Shown here piece after piece: positions 1-5,085 of a DNA stretch of 5,085 nucleotides (the stretch's first letter is position 1; each line of letters opens with the position of its first letter). The position numbers were made by a program, and so were the translations under genes. Source of the DNA: Gemmataceae bacterium (GTDB lineage Bacteria; Planctomycetota; Planctomycetia; Gemmatales; Gemmataceae); assembly GCA_947490035.1 (NCBI GenBank), contig CANLGS010000386.1:1-5085 (forward strand), in the 5' to 3' direction. The notes under the pieces are model-generated. The model did no database searches. It saw only the letters and a program-made list of their open reading frames with translations, and was not told the origin of the DNA.

Positions 1-1
1 C

Positions 2-76
2 GTGCGCCGGGAGCCGCCGTTCGTGTGGGTCGAGTTGACGCCGCTCGCGCCGGCGGTCACGAACCGGGCGGGGTAA
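2..76 (+). CDS. C-terminal tail of an unidentified protein (5' end outside window)
   Basis: Frame 2 is open from the window edge to a TAA at 74-76 and reads 24 codons, ending ...VELTPLAPAVTNRAG. All 24 sense codons end in G or C, as in the clear genes of this window, whereas the sequence just after the stop loses that pattern. This is why I take it as the end of a real plus-strand gene. The piece is too short to assign a family, and no motif is recognisable. A chance open frame in GC-rich DNA remains possible. Confidence 0.45.
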   Translation: MRREPPFVWVELTPLAPAVTNRAG

Positions 77-304
77 CGAGTCGCGGCACGGAAGGGGCTG
101 GCGGGTGCGGTTGCCACAACTCCTTTGCAGGCAGAGTTCCACTGAATGTTCACGCCCGATCCTTCACCTCGTCAACCTCTTCGTCGCTCACGCGCAGGAG
201 ACGCCCGCAAGAAGAGGGAACGCTCACGCGGGCAGGGCTTCCGGGGACAACCCGGTCAACGGACTCTGCGGACCAACGCGAGCGACAACGTGGATGCACG
301 CTAA
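77..304. other. Intergenic stretch without a convincing gene
   Basis: No frame here combines a good start, a ribosome binding site and G/C-rich third positions. Two coding-like traces are present. A plus-strand frame from ATG 146 to TAA 302-304 gives a 52-residue Arg-rich peptide, but its early codons often end in A or T and its ribosome site is poor. A minus-strand frame ending with TGA at 152-150 finishes ...RVSDEEVDEVKDRA, which looks protein-like but has no clear start. I see no tRNA, promoter or mobile-element end. It may be decayed sequence. Confidence 0.4.
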
Positions 305-366
305 CGCTCATTTTTGCTAGGAGTCTCTCTCTTACTCTTCTCTTCTTCTCCTAGCAAAAATGAGCG
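305..366. repeat. Perfect 19-bp inverted repeat with pyrimidine-rich loop
   Basis: The left arm (305-323) is CGCTCATTTTTGCTAGGAG and the right arm (348-366) is its exact reverse complement. The 24-base loop (324-347) is all C and T on the plus strand except A334. The next pair outward (304/367) and inward (324/347) are mismatched, so the stem has sharp ends. Neither strand has a T-run after the stem, so it is not a standard intrinsic terminator. It does lie 45 bases past the stop of the minus-strand remnant at 412, where a terminator would sit. The alternative is a miniature inverted-repeat element or the vestige of one. The structure is certain; the role is not. Confidence 0.9.
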
Positions 367-411
367 ATGCGGGACCGGGCCGCAAACCGGCGGCCGTTGC
401 AAGGCGCGGGA

Positions 412-663
412 TCAGGCCCGGCCGCCGATCTTCGTGGCGACGCCGACGAGACGCTCCCGCACGTCGTCACGCGACTCCTCCGCAACTGCCCGCTCGACCA
501 CCCGCACGACATCCTCACCCCACTCCCCAACCGCCCGGCCTTCGAGCGCGTTGACCGCCATGTTGCGGTTCCGCACGACCGGACGCCGCAGCCCGGCGGC
601 CCGGACCACGCAGTGGCCGCCGGGGTGGTCCGCAAGCCGCAGGACAGGTACTTCAAGCCCTGA
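412..663 (-). pseudogene. C-terminal remnant of a HEAT-like repeat protein
   Basis: The minus strand reads about 83 residues into a TGA at 414-412. The core is ...RPVVRNRNMAVNALEGRA..., then a charged, helix-forming stretch that ends VGVATKIGGRA. The alternating hydrophobic and charged pattern fits a HEAT-like helical repeat. The phrase VVRNRNMA resembles a motif I recall from bacterial repeat-type proteins; this is memory, not a search. No good start codon with a ribosome site opens the frame, and upstream it runs straight into the promoter of the divergent arsR-type gene. I therefore call it a 5'-truncated remnant, with 663 as an approximate edge. A short protein from the ATG at 561 (49 residues) is possible. 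The plus-strand frame over the same bases also has high third-position GC, so strand choice is not certain. Confidence 0.42.
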
Positions 664-698
664 CCTTTGGCCGGCACGCGTCGGACAGTTGTTCAACC

Positions 699-726
699 TT
701 GACATATCTAAAAGTCTAGATATATT
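699..726 (+). promoter_or_regulatory. Sigma-70-type promoter of the sulfur operon
   Basis: TTGACA at 699-704 is an exact -35 consensus. TATATT at 721-726 is a good -10 box, with a 16-base spacer. It lies in an AT-rich island (about 699-747) in otherwise GC-rich DNA. Transcription should start near 733, leaving a leader of only about 13 bases that still contains GGAGG (734-738), seven bases before the ATG at 746. I see no other promoter of this quality up to 4461, so it probably drives all five genes. Confidence 0.75.
704..723. promoter_or_regulatory. Palindromic operator for the ArsR-family repressor
   Basis: ATATCTA (704-710) and TAGATAT (717-723) are perfect 7-bp inverted repeats separated by six bases. 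The palindrome fills the spacer between the -35 and -10 boxes and overlaps the edges of both. A dimeric winged-helix repressor bound there would block RNA polymerase. AT-rich palindromes of this kind inside the promoter are typical of ArsR-family autoregulation. The binding protein is inferred to be the product of the gene starting at 746. Confidence 0.72.
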
Positions 727-745
727 GATTTCTGGAGGACTAAAT

Positions 746-1072
746 ATGCCCGCCCGCGTGCCAGCGCCGGATGACCTGATCGGCCTCGACCGCCTGACGA
801 CGGCGGCGGAGTGCCTCAAGACGCTCGCCCACCCGCACCGCCTGCGGATCGTCGAGATGCTCCTCAAGGACCGCTACACCGTGGGCGAACTCGCCGAGAA
901 GTGCGACATTCCCAGCAACATCGCTTCGGGCCACCTGCGGCTGATGCAGCGGTGCGGGATGCTCGCCCCGGAGCGGGACGGGCGGAGCGTCTACTACCGG
1001 GTAACCGACCCGTGCCTCAAGAAGCTCATGGGCTGTATCCGCGAGCGGTTCGCCGCCCCGGACGACGAGTGA
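746..1072 (+). CDS. ArsR-family winged-helix repressor, probable sulfur/redox sensor
   Basis: This 108-residue protein is the usual length for the ArsR/SmtB family, which are dimeric cytoplasmic repressors that release DNA on binding a metal or, in some members, on cysteine oxidation or persulfidation. The family core LAHPHRLRIVEML (27-39) is followed by the helix-turn-helix at about 45-73, with IASGHLRLMQRCGML as recognition region, and a wing at about 76-86 (ERDGRSVYYRV). Five cysteines are present: 23, 53, 70, 90 and 97. The ELCVCDL-type metal site is absent; the equivalent stretch is TVGELAEKCDI. The frame extends upstream to 314, but I start at ATG 746 because GGAGG lies seven bases before it, the family domain begins just inside, and the promoter lies within the upstream extension. 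The gene heads an operon of sulfur-transfer genes, so I infer it senses persulfide, polysulfide or a related oxidant. A metal or arsenic sensor is less likely. Confidence 0.9.
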   Translation: MPARVPAPDDLIGLDRLTTAAECLKTLAHPHRLRIVEMLLKDRYTVGELAEKCDIPSNIASGHLRLMQRCGMLAPERDGRSVYYRVTDPCLKKLMGCIRERFAAPDDE

Positions 1073-1124
1073 GTGTGATTGAACGAGCCTTTCCAGTCCC
1101 GACACCGCGACCCAGGGGAATCAC

Positions 1125-1745
1125 ATGGACGTTCCGACCATCAGCCCGCGCGACCTGGCCGCACGGCGGCGAGCCGGGCAACCGGTGGAGTTGATCGACG
1201 TGCGAACCCCGGTCGAGTTCCGCGAGGTCCACGCCGAAGCCGCGCGCAACGTGCCGCTCTCCGAACTCGACCCGAAAGTGCTGCTGGCGGCCCGCGACGG
1301 CCAACCCGACCAGCCGCTGTACGTCATCTGTCAATCGGGCAGCCGGGGCCGACAGGCGTGCGAGAAGTTCCTGGCAGCGGGGTTCGCCAACGTCGTCAAC
1401 GTCGAGGGCGGAACCCGCGCCTGGGCGGAGTGCGGTCTGCCGGTCGCGCGGGGCAAGAAGGCGATCTCGCTCGAACGCCAGGTGCGGATCGCCGCCGGTC
1501 ACCTGGTTCTGATCGGGGCGGCGCTCGGAGCGTTCGTTCACCCGGCGTTCATCGGCCTGTCGGCGTTCATCGGGGCCGGGTTGCTCTTCGCCGGACTGAC
1601 CGACACCTGCGGGATGGGCCTGTTGCTCGCCCGGATGCCCTGGAACCGGTTCGCTGTCCCACCGACCGCCGCGAGCGCCCCGCAATGTGCCGTAACGAAT
1701 CTCCCCGCACCAGCGGGCACCGAAGCGCAACAACCCGCCATCTGA
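1125..1745 (+). CDS. YgaP-like membrane-anchored rhodanese (rhodanese + DUF2892)
   Basis: The 206-residue protein has an N-terminal rhodanese domain (about 5-108) and a two-helix membrane anchor (about 117-175). The rhodanese part shows LIDVRTPVEF (23-32) and the active-site loop CQSGSRG with Cys69, which would carry the persulfide. The second part, with hydrophobic segments near 121-138 and 141-158 and the ending TCGMGLLLARMPWN (161-174), matches the DUF2892 anchor of E. coli YgaP. With no signal peptide, the rhodanese domain should face the cytoplasm. Residues 176-206 form a Pro/Ala-rich tail with Cys188 that YgaP, at about 174 residues, lacks. AGGGGA at 1114-1119 supports ATG 1125; the gap to the repressor gene is 52 bases. 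Likely role: accept sulfane sulfur at the membrane and pass it to cytoplasmic thiols or the reductase encoded downstream. The family is clear; the sulfur donor is unknown. Confidence 0.92.
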   Translation: MDVPTISPRDLAARRRAGQPVELIDVRTPVEFREVHAEAARNVPLSELDPKVLLAARDGQPDQPLYVICQSGSRGRQACEKFLAAGFANVVNVEGGTRAWAECGLPVARGKKAISLERQVRIAAGHLVLIGAALGAFVHPAFIGLSAFIGAGLLFAGLTDTCGMGLLLARMPWNRFAVPPTAASAPQCAVTNLPAPAGTEAQQPAI

Positions 1746-1791
1746 CTCCGCTCCAGCGGACTGTCGAACGGCAACACGGGAGGACAACGCG

Positions 1792-2202
1792 ATGATGAAG
1801 TTCGGAGTTCTGATCGGGGCGGCAGTCGTGGGGCTGGCCGCGATCCTGTCCCCCGCGCGGGCGGCGGACCACACGAAGGACACGCCAGAAGAAGTCAAGA
1901 AAGCCATCGCGAACGGCAAGGCTGTCTTGCTCGACGTGCGCGAGAAGAGTGAGTGGGACGACGGCCACCTCAAGGACGCCAAGTTGCTGCCGTTGAGCGT
2001 TCTGAAGGACGGGGCGAAGGCCGAAGACGTGGCCCGCGTCGCGCCCAAAGACAAGATCGTCTACCTCCACTGCGGGTCCGGTGTCCGGTCCCTGAAGGCG
2101 GCGGACGAACTGAAGAAACTCGGCTACGACGTGCGGCCACTGAAGCCGGGCTACAAGGACCTGCTCAAGGCCGGGTTCGAGCCGGCCGAACCGCCGAAGT
2201 GA
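1792..2202 (+). CDS. Exported single-domain rhodanese
   Basis: The 136-residue protein begins with a signal peptide: Met-Met-Lys, a hydrophobic core at about 4-19, and a likely cleavage after SPARA (residue 24), leaving a mature protein of about 112 residues. The rest is one rhodanese domain with LLDVREKSEWDDGHL (46-60) and the loop CGSGVRS, with Cys94 as sulfur-carrying residue. It should act outside the cytoplasmic membrane as a sulfurtransferase or sulfane-sulfur carrier, in the PspE/GlpE-like single-domain class. GGGAGGA at 1778-1784 lies seven bases before ATG 1792; the next codon is also ATG (1795), ten bases away, so 1792 is preferred. It follows the membrane rhodanese by 46 bases. The physiological donor (thiosulfate, polysulfide or a protein persulfide) cannot be read from the sequence. 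Confidence 0.92.
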   Translation: MMKFGVLIGAAVVGLAAILSPARAADHTKDTPEEVKKAIANGKAVLLDVREKSEWDDGHLKDAKLLPLSVLKDGAKAEDVARVAPKDKIVYLHCGSGVRSLKAADELKKLGYDVRPLKPGYKDLLKAGFEPAEPPK

Positions 2203-2261
2203 CGACCCGCCCGCCGAGCGCGTGAAGCGTTCGACGAGCCACTCAGGAAGGAATCGCGGTC

Positions 2262-3908
2262 ATGAAGCTGGTCATCGTCGGTGGGGTTGCCGGGGGCGCG
2301 TCCGCTGCCGCCCGCGCCCGCCGACTGTCGGAGGACGCCGAGATCGTCCTGATCGAGCGCGGCCCGGACGTTTCGTTCGCCAACTGCGGACTGCCCTACC
2401 ACGTCGGCAACGTCATCCCCGACCGGGAGAAGTTGCTCGTTACCACGCCCGGTCGGCTCCGCGAGCGGTTCCGGCTCGACGTGCGAACCCGGAGCGAAGT
2501 CGAGGCCATTGACCGACCGCGAAAGGTCGTCCGGGTCCGCGACCTCGCAACGGGTCGGGGGTACGACGAGGGGTACGACAAACTCATCCTGGCTCCCGGC
2601 GCGGCTCCCGTCCGCCCCCCGATTCCGGGCATCGACCTGCCGAACGTGTTCACCCTGCGCACGCTCGCCGACGCCGACCGGATCAAGGCGGCCGTGGACG
2701 CCGGCGTCCGGGAAGCGGTGATCGTCGGGGCCGGGTTCATCGGCCTGGAGGTGGCCGAGAACCTGGTTCACCGTGGCGTCGCCACCACGGTCGTTCAACT
2801 CGACCGGCAGATACTCACGCCGTTCGACGCCGAGATGACGACCCCGCTCGCCGCGTGCCTGCGCGAGAACGGCGTCAGGCTCGTCTTCCGCGATACCGCC
2901 GAGAGCATCCGCGAGACACCGGGCGGGATGGAAGTGCAACTGCGGTCGGGCGCGGTGCTGCCGGCCCAGTTGGTCGTTGTTGGCGTGGGCGTTCGGCCGG
3001 AGAACCCGCTCGCGGTCGAGGCCGGTCTGGAGACGGGGCCGCGTGGCGGGGTCCGGGTGGACGACCGGCTGCGGACTTCCGACCCGGACATCTTCGCGGT
3101 CGGCGACGCGATCGAGACGACAGACACCGTGACCGGGGAGCGGACCCAGGTGCCGCTGGCCGGGCCTGCGAACCGCCAGGGTCGAATCGCCGCCGACAAC
3201 GCCTTCGGGCGGGACACGCGGTATCGCGGAACTCAGGGTACGGCCATCGTCGGGTTCTTCGGCAAGACCGGGGCGATGACCGGGGCGTCCGAGAAGGTGT
3301 TGCAGCGAATCGGAACGCCGTATCGCAAGGTGTACGTCCACCCCGCTCACCACGCCGGGTACTACCCCGGCGCAGAGGGGATGACGCTGAAGTTGCTGTT
3401 CGACCCGCAGACGGGAAAGTTGCTCGGCGCGCAGGGCGCGGGCGGCGCGGGCGTGGACAAGCGGATCGACGTGCTGGCGGTCGCGGTTCAGGCCGGGATG
3501 ACGGTCTTCGCACTGGAGGAGATGGAACTCTGTTACGCGCCGCAGTACGGGTCGGCGAAAGACCCGGTGAACATGCTCGGCTTCGTGGCCGCCGGTCTGT
3601 TGCGGGGCGACCACCCGCAGGTGGACTGGGAGTCGGTCGCGGCGAGCGCCGATAAGCCCCTACTTCTCGACGTGCGAACGCCTTCGGAGTACGCCGCCGG
3701 CCACATTCCCGACGCGGTCAACGTCCCCGTGGACGAACTCCGCGCCCGGCTCGCGGACGTGCCGAAGGGCCGCCCCGTGGTCGCCTACTGCCAGGTCGGG
3801 CAGCGGGGCTACCTCGCCACCCGCATCCTGACGCAGTCCGGGTACGCGGTGTCGAACCTGAGCGGCGGGTACAAGACCTACCTTCTCCACCAACCCGACC
3901 CGTCCTGA
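2262..3908 (+). CDS. CoA-disulfide / NAD(P)H persulfide reductase with C-terminal rhodanese domain
   Basis: This 548-residue cytoplasmic flavoprotein belongs to the CoADR-RHD group, whose members reduce CoA disulfide, CoA persulfide or polysulfide with NAD(P)H, releasing sulfide. Parts in order: FAD-binding GGVAGGASAAA (7-17); active-site Cys42 in VSFANCGLPY; NAD(P)H-binding VGAGFIGLEVAE (155-166); second FAD motif IFAVGDA (277-283); dimerisation domain with HAGYYPGAE (364-372) and CYAPQYGSAKDPVNM (424-438); and a rhodanese domain (about 455-545) with LLLDVRTPSEY from 467 and loop CQVGQRG with Cys510. Tyr367 and Tyr425 fall where, as I recall, catalytic tyrosines lie in characterised CoADR-RHD enzymes. 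All expected catalytic residues are therefore present, and the length is normal. AGGAAGGA at 2245-2252 supports ATG 2262. The fused rhodanese should deliver sulfane sulfur to the flavin site; the other operon rhodaneses may feed it. NADH versus NADPH preference and the natural substrate are not decidable here. Confidence 0.95.
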   Translation: MKLVIVGGVAGGASAAARARRLSEDAEIVLIERGPDVSFANCGLPYHVGNVIPDREKLLVTTPGRLRERFRLDVRTRSEVEAIDRPRKVVRVRDLATGRGYDEGYDKLILAPGAAPVRPPIPGIDLPNVFTLRTLADADRIKAAVDAGVREAVIVGAGFIGLEVAENLVHRGVATTVVQLDRQILTPFDAEMTTPLAACLRENGVRLVFRDTAESIRETPGGMEVQLRSGAVLPAQLVVVGVGVRPENPLAVEAGLETGPRGGVRVDDRLRTSDPDIFAVGDAIETTDTVTGERTQVPLAGPANRQGRIAADNAFGRDTRYRGTQGTAIVGFFGKTGAMTGASEKVLQRIGTPYRKVYVHPAHHAGYYPGAEGMTLKLLFDPQTGKLLGAQGAGGAGVDKRIDVLAVAVQAGMTVFALEEMELCYAPQYGSAKDPVNMLGFVAAGLLRGDHPQVDWESVAASADKPLLLDVRTPSEYAAGHIPDAVNVPVDELRARLADVPKGRPVVAYCQVGQRGYLATRILTQSGYAVSNLSGGYKTYLLHQPDPS

Positions 3909-3918
3909 GAGAACCGCC

Positions 3919-4461
3919 ATGCGTCGGACACTGAGTTTGACCGTTTGTATCGGCCTCATCAGCGCGTCTGCCGTCCGGTCGGCGGACGACAAACTCGCCT
4001 ACCCGCTCGTCGCCGGCTACGGCGGGGTGGTCCCGCTGCCGAAGGCCGCCGAGCAGCCCCGGAAGGGGGCGAAGGTCGTGTTCGACGCGACCGCCGACGC
4101 CAAGCCCGCCGACGCCAACAAGGGGCTGGTGCGGGCGGCCCTTCTGCTCAACCTGTACGGCGCGGCGGGACTCAAGGCGGACGACGTGAAGGTGGTCGTG
4201 GTGCTGCACGGCGAGGCCACCAAAGCGGTCCTGACCGACGCGGCCTACAAGACCCGGTTCGGGGTCGCGACGAACCCCAACCTCCCGTTGATCCGCGCCC
4301 TCAAGAAAGCGGGGGTGGAGGTGTTCGTGTGCGGGCAGGCACTCGGCTACAAGGGGTTCGAGCAGTCCGAAGTGACCGGGGACGTGCCGGTCGCCGCCGC
4401 CGCGCTGACGGTCGTCATCAACCGCCAGGGCGACGGTTACGCTTACGTTCCGGTGCCGTGA
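3919..4461 (+). CDS. Exported DsrE-family protein
   Basis: The 180-residue protein starts with a short signal peptide (MRRTLSLTVCIGLISASA), with cleavage probably between residues 18 and 22. Cys10 is preceded by Val, so this is not a convincing lipoprotein signal. The mature part has a DsrE/DsrF-like alpha/beta fold: VKVVVVLHGEA forms a core strand and turn, then NPNLPLIRALKKAGVEVFVCGQAL with Cys138, and a C-terminal GDGYAYVPVP. Exported relatives carry the same VCG cysteine, and DsrE-type proteins generally bind or shuttle sulfur on cysteine. It starts only ten bases after the reductase stop, with a weak GAGAG site over the junction, so translation is probably coupled. I infer a sulfane-sulfur binding or carrier role outside the membrane, perhaps with the exported rhodanese at 1792-2202. 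A direct catalytic role is not shown. Confidence 0.85.
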   Translation: MRRTLSLTVCIGLISASAVRSADDKLAYPLVAGYGGVVPLPKAAEQPRKGAKVVFDATADAKPADANKGLVRAALLLNLYGAAGLKADDVKVVVVLHGEATKAVLTDAAYKTRFGVATNPNLPLIRALKKAGVEVFVCGQALGYKGFEQSEVTGDVPVAAAALTVVINRQGDGYAYVPVP

Positions 4462-4579
4462 CCCCGGAACCCGACCGACGCGGGACGCACACGCCGGACG
4501 CCCTCGAATACACTGATCTCCACTCGTGTTGCTCCCCGGCGAAACGGGAAGCCCCGACCACCGACCCGAAGGGGGAACC
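4462..4579. other. Gap between sulfur operon and next gene
   Basis: The 118 bases hold no open frame of note. I see no strong terminator: a short CCCG/CGGG stem with a GCGAAA loop lies near 4537-4550, but no T-run follows. TACACT at 4509-4514 could be a -10 box for the downstream gene, but the hexamer 17 bases upstream (CGCACA) is not a -35 match. The functional content is therefore uncertain. Confidence 0.35.
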
Positions 4580-5085
4580 GTGCCCCGACTCTCCGCCGAC
4601 ACGATCAAGCAGGGGCTGCTCCACCCGGACGTGGACGCGCGGTTCGCCGCCCTCCACTACTTCGCCGAGGCCCACAGCCCGGACCCGTCGGTCATGCCGG
4701 TGGTGATCGACGCCCTGGACCGGTACGGCCGCACCAGCGCGTTCCGGTTCTTGTACCCGATCACCCTCCTCACCCAGTCCGAGGCCACCGTCCGGTGGGC
4801 CGTCGAGGAGTTGACCGGCCGGTCCGGTCGCCCCGCGATGGGCCGGGACTACCTGGGGATGATTGCCCGGCTCCTGTGCCACGCCGACCCGCGCCTCGTC
4901 CGCCCGCACCAGCCCGACCTCCAGACCGCGCCGGCGTTCGGCCCGGAGGACCGGACGCGACTCGCCCGCCGCGTCCGCAACCTGTCCCGCGACGGGGACG
5001 CCCTGTGGCGGGAACTGGAAGCCGTCTGCGACGAGGGTAAGGACAAGCCCTACATCGGCGACATACGATGGGTCGAAGGGCTGGA
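4580..5085 (+). CDS. HEAT-like repeat protein of unknown function (3' end outside window)
   Basis: The frame from GTG 4580 stays open to the window edge for 168 full codons, almost all ending in G or C. AGGGGG at 4570-4575 sits five bases before the GTG, and no ATG near the start fits as well. The first in-frame ATG is at codon 39, inside the conserved-looking part. The N-terminal 75 residues (TIKQGLLHPDVDARFAALHY, then VMPVVIDALDRYGRTSAFRF) have the paired-helix pattern of HEAT-like repeats. Similar hypothetical proteins are familiar to me from Gemmata-type planctomycetes, from memory only. It has no signal peptide and should be cytoplasmic. Repeat proteins of this sort usually act in protein-protein contacts, but no specific role can be assigned. 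The 118-base gap suggests a separate transcription unit from the sulfur genes. Confidence 0.75.
   Translation, partial: MPRLSADTIKQGLLHPDVDARFAALHYFAEAHSPDPSVMPVVIDALDRYGRTSAFRFLYPITLLTQSEATVRWAVEELTGRSGRPAMGRDYLGMIARLLCHADPRLVRPHQPDLQTAPAFGPEDRTRLARRVRNLSRDGDALWRELEAVCDEGKDKPYIGDIRWVEGL

Noticed and set aside
146..304. 52-codon Arg-rich open frame whose TAA directly abuts the hairpin
   Set aside because: Third-position base use is poor, the ribosome site is weak and no homologue comes to mind. The exact adjacency to the hairpin is curious but not enough to call a gene.
250..310. GTCAAC/CTAAC-like words as an integron attC or recombination site
   Set aside because: No paired core sites with the required spacing and symmetry, and no integrase gene in the window.
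293..370. GATGC at 293-297 and 366-370 as a target-site duplication around the hairpin
   Set aside because: The left copy is seven bases away from the stem, not adjacent, and a 5-base match is easily chance.
367..663. Plus-strand frame of 98 codons containing DILTPLPNRPAFERV, which recalls the start of a GGDEF domain
   Set aside because: Nothing else of a GGDEF domain follows (no signature motif, stop after about 50 more residues), the ATG lies at the edge of the hairpin with no ribosome site, and the antisense frame reads more like a real protein. The resemblance is probably chance.
314..745. Long N-terminal extension of the ArsR-type gene up to an ATG at 314
   Set aside because: The extension is low-complexity Arg/Ser/Thr-rich sequence running through the hairpin loop and the promoter. 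The GGAGG-led ATG at 746 gives the normal family length.
1026..2054. Long minus-strand open frame of 342 codons opposite the two small rhodanese genes
   Set aside because: It is antisense to two clear genes, its translation is Arg/Gly-rich and family-free, and such open antisense frames are expected in very GC-rich coding DNA.
2151..3614. Minus-strand open frame of 487 codons opposite the reductase gene
   Set aside because: The plus strand encodes an unmistakable flavoprotein with all its motifs. The antisense product has no recognisable domain.
3919..3984. Lipoprotein signal at Cys10 of the DsrE-family protein
   Set aside because: The residues before the cysteine are LTV; Val directly before Cys does not fit the lipobox, and an ordinary signal peptide explains the region.

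Overview
The window is very GC-rich, with G or C at most third codon positions. It holds a compact plus-strand operon (746-4461) for handling reactive or sulfane sulfur, between a patchy left flank and a cut-off gene on the right. High GC, many Ala/Arg/Pro/Asp-rich proteins, and a flanking HEAT-like protein of a style I associate with Gemmata-type planctomycetes suggest the Gemmataceae. That is an inference from style; no marker gene here proves it.

Left flank (1-745): the window opens with what looks like the last 24 codons of a plus-strand gene (2-76). About 230 bases follow with no convincing gene, then a perfect 19-bp inverted repeat (305-366) around an almost pure pyrimidine loop. A minus-strand frame (412-663) looks like the C-terminal remnant of a repeat-type protein that lost its 5' part near the operon promoter. 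This flank looks like a junction where the operon was inserted or a neighbour decayed.

Operon (746-4461): a promoter with TTGACA and TATATT elements overlaps a 7+7 bp palindrome, the expected operator of the first gene, an ArsR-family repressor. The next four genes are a YgaP-like membrane rhodanese, an exported single-domain rhodanese, a CoA-disulfide/persulfide reductase fused to a rhodanese domain, and an exported DsrE-family protein. Gaps are 52, 46, 59 and 10 bases, all on one strand.

How the genes could work together (inference): the two exported proteins would bind or pass on sulfane sulfur outside the cytoplasmic membrane. The membrane rhodanese would take it up at the membrane. The flavoprotein would reduce persulfide, CoA persulfide or polysulfide with NAD(P)H in the cytoplasm. 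The Cys-rich repressor would sense the same sulfur species and shut the operon off in their absence. No sulfide:quinone oxidoreductase, persulfide dioxygenase or TauE/YeeE-type transporter is in the window.

Right flank (4462-5085): a 118-base gap is followed by a GTG-started HEAT-like protein of unknown function that runs off the window end.
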